From assembly GCF_030463535.1 (NCBI RefSeq), contig NC_132893.1, positions 33,427,691 through 33,491,690 of the forward strand: a stretch of 64,000 nucleotides of DNA. The letters run 5' to 3'. The stretch is from Salminus brasiliensis. Lineage: Eukaryota > Chordata > Actinopteri > Characiformes > Bryconidae. A program made the position numbers and the translations under genes. Position 1 is the first letter of the stretch, and every line of letters begins with the position of its first letter. The notes under the pieces are model-generated. The model worked only from the letters and a program-made list of their open reading frames with translations. It was not told where the DNA came from and ran no database searches. Shown here in pieces: positions 37,782-52,861 of the stretch.

Positions 37782-40426
37782 TTACTGCTTGACAGAGCTG
37801 TCTTGGCCTCTCCGGGTGGCAGGTTTGTAGACAGGCTCATTCAGGTTCCAATCAAAACTGTAGCTGGTTGACCCAGACCTTTCAAAGCTATACAAGCCTG
37901 GAGAACCAGAAACTGAGGAGCTGCCTTGTGCTTCAGAAGTCTGCTGGCTGAAGGAGGAGTCTACAGCAGGTTGCTGCTGGACAGAGCCTCCAAGTGCTTG
38001 GCTGCTGTAGCTTTGCACAAGTCCAAAGTTAACTGGGGCGCCTTGGGCAGATGTGGAGGCTCTGGATGGGACAGAGCTTACTGGACTGTACTGGTCAAAG
38101 CTTCCCACCTGGGTTGTACTGCTCAGAGAAACAGGGCGGTAGTTGGCAGACATCTGCGAGAGGGTTGCAACTTGAGATGGTAGAGGGGCATAAGAGCCTG
38201 TGCTTTGCAATGCATCACTGGAGTACGGTTGGGTGGCAGCTACAGGAGCAACAGGCCCAGAAGAACTCTGGCTAAAGGATGAAGATACACTTGGAGATCT
38301 CCAGGTCACAGAGCTTTGGGCCACTTGGAATGGCTGGGACACAGAGGCAGCGGGACCTACAGTATTTAGGGATGTACTGGGGAACCGGCTGGATGTTTGG
38401 AAGGATGGAGGCTGGGCAGCACTCTGGGTCAAGGCTACGGTTGAAGCTGGAGCACTTTGGCTTTGAAAGCCAAACCCAAAAGAACCTGGGGTGCTTTGGC
38501 TTTGAGATGTAGAGGGATAGCTGCTTGAGGCTGCCTGGCCCATAGAACCCTGGAATGGGAACAAAGGTTGGTTGGTTTGCCCAGCCTGGAATCCAAAAGG
38601 ATCTACCCTATACCACTGAGCAGGTCCTGCAGTATATGCACTCACTAAACCCTGTGAGGGGAGCACAGGCCTGTCTGGTGACCCCACATACTGGGTGGAC
38701 ATCTGAACACTCTGTCGACCCTGTGAAGGGGAATACAAGCTAGAGGGCTGGCTATACAGTGCACCAGCTGAGGACTGAAATCCATGGCCGTCTTGCTGAG
38801 ATGTTGGGGCAGCATCACTTGTTGAACTCAGGGATAAGGTCACAGGCCTTGAGGACTGGGGGGCATAGCGAGACCCAAGGCTCTGAGTCAGACCCAGGCT
38901 AGGAGAAGCATACTGCAAGCTGCTCTGCTGTGAGGAAAGAGGCTGGCTAGCTGATCCCTGGGATGGAGACACAGGCTGGTACAGTGCAGACAGGGACTGT
39001 GTTTGAGGGGGAGACGCATATGAACCTATTAAACCCTGTGGGGGCTTGTCTGGCAACACCCCATACTGGGTCGGTGTCTGAACCCTCTGACCCTGGGAAG
39101 AGGAATACGAGCTAGAGGGCTGGCCATACAGTGTACCTGCTGCTGATTGAATACCAATGCCATCTTGCTGAGAGCTTGTGGTAGAATCACGCACTATAAT
39201 CATAGATGAGCTCACCAGCCCTGAGGACTGGGTTTGGGTTCCAGGGACATAGCGGGATGAAAGGCTCTGTGGCACAGAAGAAACTCCAAGGCCTGGAGAA
39301 GCATACTGCAAGCTGCTCTGCTGTGAGGAGAGAGACTGGCTAGATGAACCCTGGGATGGAGACACAGGCTGGTATGGGGCAGGTATTCCAACACCCTGAC
39401 CCTGTGACAGGGTACCAGCTGAGGACTGAAATCCATAGCTGTCTTGCCTAGAGGTTGTTCCAAGGTCACTTGCTAAGCTGAGGGTTTGGGTCACAGGGCC
39501 TGAGGACTGGGTTTGGCTTCCAGGGACATACCGGGATTGAAGGCTCTGTGGCACAGAAGAAACTCCTAGACCTGGAGAAGCATACTGCAAGCTGCTCTGC
39601 TGTGAGGAGAGAGACTGGCTAGATGAACCCTGGGATGGAGACACTGGCTGGTATGGGGCAGGTATTCCAACACCCTGACCCTGTGACAGGGTACCAGCTG
39701 AGGACTGAAATCCATAGCCATCTTGCCTAGAGGTTGTTCCAAGGTCACTTGCTAAGCTAGGGGTTGAGGTCACAGGCCCTGATCCCTGGGATGAAGACAC
39801 TGGTCTGTTTACTAGCTGGCTCTGAAATCCAGGGACAGCCTGGCTTGTGCTGCTCTGCGCTAGCAGAGGTAGCCTTGATACACCATAGTTAGAAGTCCCA
39901 GAAGATTGAGCAGTGTAGCCATCCTGAGACTGGGGAAGGGGATTGTACTGGTTTAGGACATTTTGATCACTGGAGGTTGTGAACTGCCTTAGGAATCCAG
40001 GAACACTTGCAACAGACCCTCTGCTACCAGAAGCACTCAGAGGCTGAGCAGAAACCAGACCATACACTACAGCTTCAGTTCCAGGGCTACTGAAATCTTG
40101 CTGGACAGGAGAAACAGACTGATCTCCAGGACCTTTGGCAACACCACTTTGCCAAAGGTTAGCAGCTCTACCCTGCCAGACTAAGAAGAGAACAGAAAGG
40201 TATAAAGTTATGAGGTTAATAACATTAAATTCTAGTTACAGTCATATTAGAGGTTTCTCTCACTCTTACCACCAAGTCCATTAGCAGTTTCCCACAGAAG
40301 CAATGCCAAGAACAGGCAATGGAGGCTACAAAACAAAGAGAACCATTTAAATCCACAGCAGCTCCCAAACAGACTGACTATATAAATCACATTCTGGGAT
40401 ATTTACCCTTTCCTCCACCACACCAT
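37782..40426 (-). CDS. Array gene 7: secreted Ser/Gln-rich repeat protein, modules A-A-B-C
   Basis: Minus-strand coding exons 40407-40426, 40270-40325 and 37782-40180 give 824 residues. Signal peptide and intron phases are as in the family. Two A modules (marks at 39748 and 39469), one B module with the SSMIIVRDSTTSSQQ entry shared with gene 6, and the C block (AQWYRVDPFGFQ) precede the NEPVYKPATRRGQDSSVKQ tail. It exceeds gene 6 by 96 residues, one A module plus small indels. AATAAA is at 37716-37721 on the minus strand. It is divergently arranged with gene 8. Function unknown. Confidence 0.87.
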
Positions 40427-40532
40427 GTCTCAAAATCTGTGTGTGTCAACTAGAGTACAACCTATACCATTACCCTCAAATAACCACTGAACACAAACTA
40501 AGTAGACATACACCCAAACCCTATGAGACTCC

Positions 40533-40599
40533 TTTATAAAGCACCCCGTTAGCCCACATGACGCACTGTCACATGACTTCATGAAACAATGTTCAGCTG
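40533..40599 (-). promoter_or_regulatory. Promoter of array gene 7
   Basis: Minus strand: CAGCTG (40594-40599), GTCATGTGAC (40568-40577) and TATAAA (40533-40538). The second E-box survives as GTCATGTGGG. Confidence 0.74.
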
Positions 40600-40859
40600 C
40601 GGCTGATTAACTTAATGCAAGTGTAGCTTTTTCATGGGTAGATTTTACTTAAGCAGGTGTTTAAATGTTGTTTGTATATTACACACATTAAATATTTATC
40701 TGATAATGATTTGGATGAGAACCAATCTGTGCAGAATTACTGAAAAATCTGATCATATCTGCACTTGCACTACGAATTACAGGGTATATATGTAATATGT
40801 AGCACTGATAGAAAATTGCCCTGATGAGAAAGGTCTACACATTTGACCCCAACAATAAT

Positions 40860-42100
40860 TTAAATCTGGCAGGATTGGCTTTGCCATTTCTTGCTAACCT
40901 TTGAAAGAGCTGTAGTTGTAAGAAGCATTAAAGTGCTGTCAACTAGATGTACATGTGGGCAGAGTAAGAGGCAACTCCCAACCACCGCGTTCACAATGAT
41001 CAAATCTGGTATGGATTCAGGAAGAAAATAATGATAATGTTAATAATAAAATTCAACAAAGCCATGGATGTTTTTGCTCTCTGTTCATATGAATGCATCA
41101 CCGCCATATGTTTTCAGGCGACAGAACCAACCCGACCCTGCAGTAGCTCAGATAGAGGAGAGGCAGGTGGAGAAGCAGGGTCACAAGCAAAGTTGAACAA
41201 TGGCTAAATTCAATAAATAATAATAAAAAAAAATTTAAAATCCTGAAATTCAATTCATTTTTTTCATGAATGTTTCCTTGTTTAGATGTTTTGTTATGAA
41301 CCCAAATAAATACAATTGTGCAGACCGTCACATTATATTGATGTGTAATATGAAATATATAAATTAACCATCTTTTGCCATTTGCTGTGACCATATTCTG
41401 TATTTAACCGTAACCAAGGCATTCACAACAGAAAAGGGCTGCGCGGGTCCAAGCCATATGTTTTGGGGGGATTTTAGACTACGTTAGGAAGGATGTAACT
41501 ATAAGAACGTCATATTTGCGAGGGCTTTCCTATTCTCTGACATCAGAAAAGAGTTTTAAGTAGTTTTTGTTGACTTCGCCTCTGTATCTGAGATGGAGGG
41601 TCACTGAAGCACCTAACTGAACCACCGATTTACATACATTATCTAATAATTAAACCACACAAATATCACCAGGCAAGAATTATTGCAAAAACTAATAACA
41701 AATAAGTATTTTTAATGACTGATTAAAGTTGGTTTGTCTGTCAGTGCAGTTCATCAAATTAAATATTTAATTAGTTTTAAGAAGATAATTTCCATTTCCA
41801 TCAGATAACAGAACCGAAGCTCAGCTCAGTTTGTTTTAGCAACTGATTAAAAAACAGTCAAACACTTAGGGTCAGTTTCCTGGACAGGGATTAAGCGTAG
41901 CCTCTGATAACAGATCATTCTGAATGAATATTCTTAATATCCATTTAATAAAAAATGAATAAAAATTAGGAAAAGATTTTGGGTTTTTAAAAAGATGCAC
42001 TGATTTTCTTTCTTACTGAATTCATACCAGATTGGGTGCTGTCTCTCACTCTGCCTACATGCACATCTAGTTGACCGAGATTTGGTGCTTCTTACAACCA
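40860..42100. repeat. Head-to-head inverted upstream regions of genes 7 and 8
   Basis: The reverse complement of about 40865-40985 (ACATCTAGTTGAC, GCTTCTTACAAC.ACAG, GTTAGCAAGAA) matches about 42050-42150 with moderate divergence. The promoters and exons 1-2 beyond them (40407-40860 and 42150-42680) also pair as inverted copies. The loop, about 41000-42040, holds AT-rich sequence without a recognised gene. Confidence 0.75.
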
Positions 42101-42473
42101 CAGCCTCTCACACGTTAGCAAGAAGCGGCAAACCCAGTCCTGTTAGTGCTGTCTTTGGGGTTAGGGAGGCAGGACTCATAGTAAAGATTGAGGCCTGTTC
42201 ACCGCCTGTGTGCCAAATACATGAAGACACTGACGGGCGGTTGTATTGTAATTAACATCTTTGCTGAGAACAATTCAATAGACCTTTCTCATCAGTGCTC
42301 TTTTCAGTCACTGCTGCACTGTTGTATTGTATTGTCATTTTAGTGCAGATATGATCAGATTGATTCTTGTCCAAATCATTATAAGACAAATATTTAATGT
42401 GTGTAATATTTAAACACCTGCTTAAGTAAAATCTACCCGTGAAAAGCTGCAATAGTATTAACTTGATCAGCCG

Positions 42474-42540
42474 CAGCTGAACATTGTTTCATGAAGTCAT
42501 GTGACAGTGGGTCATGTGGGCTAACGGGGTGCTTTATAAA
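42474..42540 (+). promoter_or_regulatory. Promoter of array gene 8
   Basis: CAGCTG (42474-42479), GTCATGTGAC (42496-42505), GTCATGTGGG (42511-42520), TATAAA (42535-42540). It is intact although the gene it drives is broken. Confidence 0.74.
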
Positions 42541-42656
42541 GGAGTCTCATAGGGTTTGGGTGTATGTCTACTTAGTTTGTGTTCAGTGGTCCTTTGAGGG
42601 TAATGGTATAGGTTGTGCTCTAGTTGACACACACAGATTTTGAGACATGGTGTGGT

Positions 42657-45277
42657 GGAGGAAAGGGTAAATATCCCAGAATGTGATTTATATAGTCAGT
42701 CTGTTTGGGTGCTGCTGTGGATTTAAATGGTTCTCTTTGTTTTGTAGCCTCCATTGCCTGTGTTTGGCATTGCTTCTATGGGAAACCGCTAATGGACTTG
42801 GTGGTAAGAGTGAGAGAAACCTCTAATATGACTGTAACTAGAATTTAATGTTATTAACCTCATAACTTATACCTTTCTGTTCTCTTCCTAGTCTGGCAGG
42901 GTAGAACTGCTAACTTTTGGCAAACTGGAGTTGCCAAAGGTCCTGGAGATCAGGCGGGTGATTCACGCTTAAAGACATTTGCGTTACTAAAACTATACAT
43001 CAGCATGACAAGTGAGGCCACTCCATGTGTCTGAAGTCACTGTCATGGACCATCGTGTTGGCCCCAATTGGGACTGGTGTACTTTGTTTGAACTGAAGTG
43101 ATATGGAGGGGATGCTGATAGGGTCGGACGGAGCGGCCTTCTCTCTGTGTGGGTAGAGGGGATGCTGATAGGGTCGGACAAAGCGGCCTTCTCTCTGTGT
43201 GGGTAACTCCCTAACCTGCAGCTGCCTCGCACACACATAGAGAACGCTACACTGTCCAGCTTTGAGAAAATACAGAACATAGTCAAGGTCAAGCATGATG
43301 GTGGAGTCAGACACGTACTAACATGTGCCATCTTGCATATTCACATAGACTAATCTGTAGAAACGCCTCATCGGCAGGTTTCACGTCATTTGGGGTATAA
43401 ACGTGGAGTCAGATGAGAACGGGGTCAGAACTTTGCTTTGGGATGGTTGATACACTGTCTTTAATGCATTTGTTCTCCTGGATCCAGCATTCTTAAATAA
43501 ATACTTTGGTTTGCTTCTAACTTCACTCCACTCGTCTGCGACTCTTTCCACAAAACGAACACGCAAGGTGTTGCGCCCCGGAAGAGGGGTGGGGTACGGG
43601 CAACACTATGTAGACATTTTTCTACACCAGCAAGATTTCAGTAGCCCTGGAACTGAAGCTGCAGTGTATGGTCTGGTTTCTGCTCAGCCTCTGAGTGCTT
43701 CTGGTAGCAGAGGGTCTGTTGCAAGTGTTCCTGGATTCCTAAGGCAGTTCACAACCTCCAGTGATCAAAATGTCCTAAACCAGTACAATCCCCTTCCCCA
43801 GTCTCAGGGTGGCTACATGGTTCAAACTTCAGGGATGTCTAACTATGGTGTATCAAGGTTACCTCTGCTAGCACAGAACGGCACAAGCCAGGCTGTCCCT
43901 GGATTTCAGAGCCAGCTAGTAAACAGACCAGTGTCTTCATCCTGGGGATCAGGGCCTGTGACCTCAACCCCTAGCTTAGCAAGTGACCTTGGAACAACCT
44001 CTAGGCAAGATGGCTATGGATTTCAGTCCTCAGCTGGTTCCCTGTCACAGGGTCAGGGTGTTGGAATACCTGCCCCATACCAGCCTGTGTCTCCATCCCA
44101 GGGTTCATCTAGCCAGTCTCTCTCCTCACAGCAGAGCAGCTTGCAGTATGCTTCTCCAGGCCTAGGAGTTTCTTCTGTGCCACAGAGCTTTCCATCCCGC
44201 TATGTCCCTGGAACCCAAACCCAGTCCTTGGGGCCTGTGAGCTCATTTGTGAGTTCAACAGGTGTGACTGCCCCAACGTCTCAGCAAGACAGCTATGGAT
44301 TTCAGTCCTCAGCAGGTGCACTGTATAGCCAGCCCTCTAGCTTGTATTCCCCTTCACAGGGTCAACAGAGTGTTCAGACGTCCACCCAGTATGTGGGGTC
44401 ACCAGACAGGCCTGTGTTACCCTCACAGGGTTTAGTGAGTGCATATACTGCAGGACCTGCTCAGTGGTATAGGGTAGATCCTTTTGGATTCCAGGCTGGG
44501 CAAACCAACCAGCCTTTGTTCCCATCCCAGGGTTCTGTGGGCCAGGCAGCCTCAAGCAACTATCCCTCTACTTCTCAAAGCCAAAGCACCCCAGGCTCTT
44601 TTGGGTTTGGCTTTCAAAGCCAAAGTGCTCCAGCTTCAAATGTAGCCTTGACCCAGAGTGCTGCCCAGCTTCCGTCCTTCCAAACATCCAGCCGGTTTCC
44701 CAGTACATCCCTAAATACTGCAGGTCCCTCTGTGTCCCAGCCATTCCAGGTGGCTCAAAGCTCTGTAACCTGGAGATCCCCAAGTGTGTCTTCATCCTTT
44801 AGCCAGAGTTCTTCTGGGCAGGCTGCCGCCCAGCCGTACTCTAGTGATGCATTGCAAAGCACAGGCTCTTATGCCCCTCTGCTGTCTCAAGTTGCAAGCC
44901 CCTCACAGACGTCTGCCAACTACCGCCCTGTGTCTCCAAGCAGTACAACCCAGGTGGGAGGCTTTGACCAGTACAGTCCAGTAAGCTCTGTGCCATCCAG
45001 AACCTCCACATCTGCCCAAGGCGCCCCAGTTAACTTTGGACTTGTGCAAAGCTACAGCAGCCAAGCCCTTGGAGCCTCTTCCCAGCAGCAACCTGCTGTA
45101 GACTCCTTCAGCCAGCAGACGTCTGAAGCACAAGGTAGCTCCTCTGTTTCTGGTTCTCCAGGCTTGTATAGCTTTGAGGGGTCTAGAGCGACCAGCTACA
45201 GCTTTGCCTGGAATGTGAATGAGCCTGTCTACAAACCTGCCACCCGGAGAGGCCAAGACAGCTCTGTCAAGCAGTAA
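42657..45277 (+). pseudogene. Array gene 8: repeat-protein gene (A-C) split by a solo LTR in exon 3
   Basis: Exons 1 (42657-42676) and 2 (42748-42803) and the start of exon 3 (42892-42953) are normal. At 42954 a 673-bp LTR-type insert replaces about 14 bp, and the family frame resumes at 43627 (CCAGCAAGATTTCAG). From the native ATG the frame ends at TGA 43032-43034, giving 72 residues: the signal peptide plus a short tail. Downstream an open frame runs from an ATG inside the insert (43511) through one A module and the C block, with no B module, to VYKPATRRGQDSSVKQ at 45277. That 588-residue frame lacks a signal peptide. The 3' UTR lacks a clear AATAAA and has a T-run at 45347-45363. It is either a pseudogene or an LTR-driven cytosolic variant. 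Confidence 0.85.
42954..43626 (+). mobile_element. Solo LTR-like retroviral/LTR-retrotransposon insertion
   Basis: Non-family sequence inside exon 3 of gene 8 with LTR organisation: a tandem duplication of about 50 bp in the U3-like part (about 43105-43205, GATGCTGATAGGGTCGGAC twice), TATAAA at 43396-43401 and AATAAA at 43496-43501 exactly 100 bp further, then a GT/CT-rich U5-like part. No internal gag/pol/env sequence is present. Exact ends and target duplication could not be fixed; about 14 bp of exon were lost. Confidence 0.72.
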
Positions 45278-45482
45278 TTGTTTTGGGTAGCTGTGCTTTT
45301 ACAGGATGGCAGCCCTACAGTTCTTGTATTTTTGACTGGTTAAATGTTTTTTTTTTTTTTTTTATGACCAATTTGTAATATATGAAGCACATTGGCCTTA
45401 TTCTGTTTTCTGCTTTCACTCATTTTACTTGGATGCTGCTTTGTTGTGAAAATTGTTCTTCCTTTTTGTCTTGTCTGTGACC

Positions 45483-45855
45483 TGACATTGGGCAAAAGTC
45501 AATCTGCACCAAGAGCCCTTCGAGCTTCAAGTACGGCTCAGCTCAACATGCCATCCCTCAAACTTGACAGAAGACAAGCGTCCAGACTTTTTTTCTGTCC
45601 TGCACTGAAGTGGTGGAACGAACTTCCCCTGGGAGTCCAACGCTCGCTGTCTTCAAACCTCCTCTTCTGAGAGTACTTGGGTGAATAGCAGAGTGGTCTC
45701 CTTACTGACTTGTGTTTAGTAGAGTCTAAACTTAGAGGATCTTTTAATTATTAGTTTATTTAAACTAGCTGAGGTTTTTCTTGGGTAAATAGCAAAGCAC
45801 TTTTGTAAGTTGCTCTGGCTAAGAGTGTCTGCTAAATGCCTTAAATGTAGGTGAT
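45483..45855 (+). mobile_element. L2/CR1-clade LINE 3' end
   Basis: Carries RT C-terminal remnants (KSQSAPRALRASSTAQL, RRQASRLFFCPALKWWNELP, then NLLF) and the 3' block GTAAGTTGCTCTGG...GTCTGCTAAATGCC. It is closely related to 6970-7395 and lies just beyond gene 8, at the array's right edge. Confidence 0.78.
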
Positions 45856-46315
45856 TGGCATAAACCAGGTATTATCAGCTCCACTCCTGGCAGGTGTCCC
45901 CATCATTATGGTCCTACCCTCATACACCTCCTTTCTATCTCTTCAAACCCAATTTATTTCAGTGAAAAATCTGAAATGAGTAAGGATTTGATGTCCTAGC
46001 TCTCAATCTTAAAGGAAATGCTGCAATGATTGAGTATAATCAGTCAAGCTATGGATGTTCTGTCTAGAAGGAAACCATCACAGAAGAAAATGGTTCCTTA
46101 CGGTCTTTTAGAAGTTTTCCCTTCTAGCTACGATGGAATCCTTTCTTGGTGCAGAAAAGAACAAGAGAGACACAATGTATAAAGTGAGATCTAGACATCA
46201 GAGTGTGTCTCATGCCAGTAGCTTGTTCATGCTAAGTTTATTTTTTTTTTTATGCAAAAACAAAGGATTTTCATATCTGTTCAGTCTGGGGTTTATTGTG
46301 TTGCATTTTCTGGGT

Positions 46316-50042
<3,727 letters not shown>

Positions 50043-50084
50043 GGTGTCCAGTGGAGAGTTCGACTCAACCCATCCCTCTGCCGG

Positions 50085-50098
50085 GTCTACTTATGTAG
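50085..50098 (-). promoter_or_regulatory. Possible TATA-like box of pla2g1b
   Basis: On the minus strand CTACATAAGTAGAC lies about 45-55 bp before the ATG, a plausible TATA-like position for a short 5' UTR. Weak evidence from one motif. Confidence 0.35.
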
Positions 50099-50109
50099 CC
50101 ACAAAACAA

Positions 50110-51230
50110 CCTTGAAATGTTTAACTCAACATAGATAACAAAGAGAGCTGCAGGTAAATTTCAGGGCACATGTGGATCCATGCCTGGAAACTCTCACGTT
50201 CTGACAGGCATTGCCTTATCTACCATCACGACTGCCTGACACTATATGAACTTATAAATCTAGCTATTTTTAAAATAATCTGTGCTGTGCAGAGATGCAG
50301 AGTAATCGAAGTGTGGAGGACCATAGCGCTCAAGGTCTGGATGCAGATACTGTGGCTCAGAAAACCTTCTTTAAAGGAATTTAAAGAAATAGAAATGGAT
50401 ACAAAGAAAATGCAAGTGAAATATATCATCACCGCCATGCAAATACCTTACATATCCAGAATGGCAGCTTTAAAGAAGAAGAAGAAAAAGCCTTTTTTAA
50501 AGAAAAAACCTTCTTAACTTTTAATTTAATATTTCATTTCAAGCCATTTTGGAGCATTTCTATTGGATTCACATGATGCCAACAAGTAAAATACAGCAAA
50601 AATTAAATCTATGATTTTTTTTGCATGACTGCAACCTGCAAAATAAACTGTTTAGATAAATTGGATAAGATAAATTAGGTCTTTCTAGGTCTCTCCATCA
50701 GTTACAACATGCAGTGTAACAGACCAGAATGTTAAGAAAATCATGCAACCCTGCATTTGCAGCTTTATGGAACAGTATACAGACACTACGCAAATTATGG
50801 AAAGGAACTGGACTACTATTATCTTTCCACGGTCGCTCTGACCTTTTCAACTTACAGAATAAACAGAGGAAACCGCATATAAGGGTTTTAAAAATAGATG
50901 CTTTATTTATATCTGGTTTCCATCCTTTTACATTCAGAAGTGTACAATAAACTAAGAAGTAAAGTCCTAATTATGCAGAAAATATTATCTAAATATTAGA
51001 CCACTCTATTCCAAATAATTAATCAGATAGTACTAGAGAAACATACACAAACACAAAATCACTGTAACTACGTCCTATAACAGCTGGCACTTGGAAGAGG
51101 AAGAGCACTGGCATTACATATGTGATATAATCCACTCGCCTCGACTCGTCCAGTACTGCACAGACGTTTCATGCACCTAATCAGACTATTTATAGTAATT
51201 TCTATAGTTATTATAGTTTTTACTGTAGAA
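50110..51230. other. Intergenic between pla2g1b and prkab1
   Basis: No exon found. A 115-codon open frame at 50170-50517 ends in a lysine run and has no family features, so it is treated as chance. Confidence 0.4.
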
Positions 51231-51431
51231 GCTCCAGTTCTGATCAGAACAGATAAAGCAGGTGAACATAAATCCAGTAAAAAGGAGAATCAAGAGCTTC
51301 TCATTCTGAAGAAAGAAAGTAGTGAGATCTTGTCGGTGAGCTAGTCTGAAGAACAGAGCTCGGTTCCTCCAGGTTTCTCCTGGACACCCCCCAGTCCAGC
51401 CAGCACAGCGTGGAGGATGTGTTCAACTCCA

Positions 51432-51432
51432 T

Positions 51433-51469
<37 letters not shown>

Positions 51470-51470
51470 T
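51432..51470. repeat. (AGC)n trinucleotide repeat
   Basis: About 13 uninterrupted AGC units, not in a recognised reading frame. It lies within the transposon-like sequence that ends at 51719. Confidence 0.93.
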
Positions 51471-51529
51471 CACCTGATTTACCATCATTAAGCCCTGATT
51501 TACCACCAAACCAGGTGTTGATCTGAGGA

Positions 51530-51719
51530 GAACTCTAAATAATACTAGACTCCATGAGAGAGGAGAACTTTGGAGATGTTCTAATGATGAACACAGTGAT
51601 GGAGAACAACCACCACTTTCTGTAGGAGTGTTATTATCAGTGTTTATTCTAATATCAGTGTTTTTAAGTTGCTTTTTCAATCTGATTTCCGAGGTGCCTA
51701 AACATTTTGCGCAGTACTG
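51530..51719. mobile_element. End of a Tc1-type MITE ('CAGTACTGTGC' family)
   Basis: Ends in AGGTGCCTAAACATTTTGCG then CAGTACTG, followed by TA. Its complement matches the left end of the element at 61221 (CAGTACTGTGCAAAAGTTTT, then the GTGGTGGTTCTCCATCACTG and AACATCTCCAAAGTTCTCC blocks). The other terminus was not identified. Confidence 0.65.
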
Positions 51720-51739
51720 TACTTCACACGTTAAACATT

Positions 51740-52535
51740 GTCTATTCTCTGACTGAAAACACACAAGAAAAGATTAAAGTCAAAGTTAAATATTTAAATA
51801 AATTATGTTGCTATTAACTAGAAACTACAAATGATCACAGAAAACAAATCTTCATAAATAGCAGTTTATGAATGCCCTTCTTTAGGAACTCTATTTGTAA
51901 CTCAACCAGATTTCTGGTCCACTCATAGAAAGTACTCAATGATTTCAGTCCCATTTAAACAGATGAAGCAACCATCCCTGACCAACTTCTGGACGCACCC
52001 CTATCTCTTATCAAATGTTTATATGTTAGGATCTGATATGACCTTCCCGATCCCTCTGTGACTCATGGTGTTCCAACTCTTGTTGCCAACGGTCGTCTAT
52101 TGGCTCTCAGACACAAGGTGGGTGGGGTAAACGTTCTTTTTATGTTTGGGTTTTCTAAGCGCAAATAAGTGACAAACAAATCCTCTCCACAGGAAAATAA
52201 ACTTAATACAAGTTTATCTTAAGTTTGTTAAATTAATTTAAAACATTTTTTAGGATTTCCAGAATTTACTGCACAGTTTCTAATTATTTGCAAAATTTAA
52301 CATCTTGAAATGAAACATAGAATCTAGAATATGCCATAACTTTTGTACATACCATATCTAAGGTTTAACATTTTTCCAAAAATGTTAAATTTGGCAAATA
52401 AACAGTAATTGTTAATGGAAATGTGCAGAAGTGTCTTGTCTGTACTTGTTTATACTCAGAATCACCAAAATATGGAATTTACCAAAACTCTTGCATTCAA
52501 TAGTATGAAGAAGACTACCAAATACCAAGTTAAGG
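51740..52535. other. Intergenic, nothing recognised
   Basis: AT-rich, with no exon or clear repeat end. Confidence 0.4.
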
Positions 52536-52543
52536 GTTCTTCC

Positions 52544-52861
52544 CAGAGCTGGGCAATATGACAATATTATCACAATATCGTATTGTGATAAATTTGGTTA
52601 TCGTGGTATACAATATGCTTTTATGAGTGTATTGTGAATATTCAGTGCTTACAGAGCACTGATTAACTGCACGTTTCATTACAAAGAGTGTAATCAGTCT
52701 TATTTAATCGAATGGAGTGAAGCATATTTTGGCAGTTGTTTTTTTTTTTACGCTGTAGGTGCATTTTGTCTACATGGCGTAATATTGCGCTAAATATCGT
52801 ATATCGTAAAAAATGTCGGTAAATATCGTGATACAAATCTTTCCCATATCGCACAGCTCTA
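52544..52861. mobile_element. hAT-type MITE ('GAGCTGGGCAATATG' family)
   Basis: Short terminal inverted repeats (CAGAGCTGGGCAATATG left, complement of CATATCGCACAGCTCTA right) bound by an 8-bp near-perfect duplication, GTTCTTCC (52536-52543) and GTTCTTAC (52862-52869). Internally rich in ATATCGTGATA-like phrases. The 8-bp duplication is the hAT signature. A second copy is at 59989-60315. Confidence 0.85.

Noticed and set aside
10080..45277. Membership of the array in the SCPP (tooth and bone matrix) family, which is also P/Q-rich and secreted
   Set aside because: SCPP genes are known for phase 0 introns and several small exons. These genes have phase 2 and phase 1 introns and one giant exon, and the neighbours are not the SCPP locus.
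10080..45277. Membership of the array in the egg-coat ZP family
   Set aside because: Some fish ZP proteins have P/Q-rich N-terminal repeats, but no ZP domain with its conserved cysteines is present here; the mature proteins lack cysteine.
50170..50517. 115-codon open frame upstream of pla2g1b
   Set aside because: Ends in a simple lysine run, shows no family similarity and has no splice or promoter features.
51432..51470. AGC repeat as a polyglutamine or polyserine coding tract
   Set aside because: It lies within transposon-like sequence and in no recognised gene. The open frame on the minus strand through it lacks any other coding evidence.
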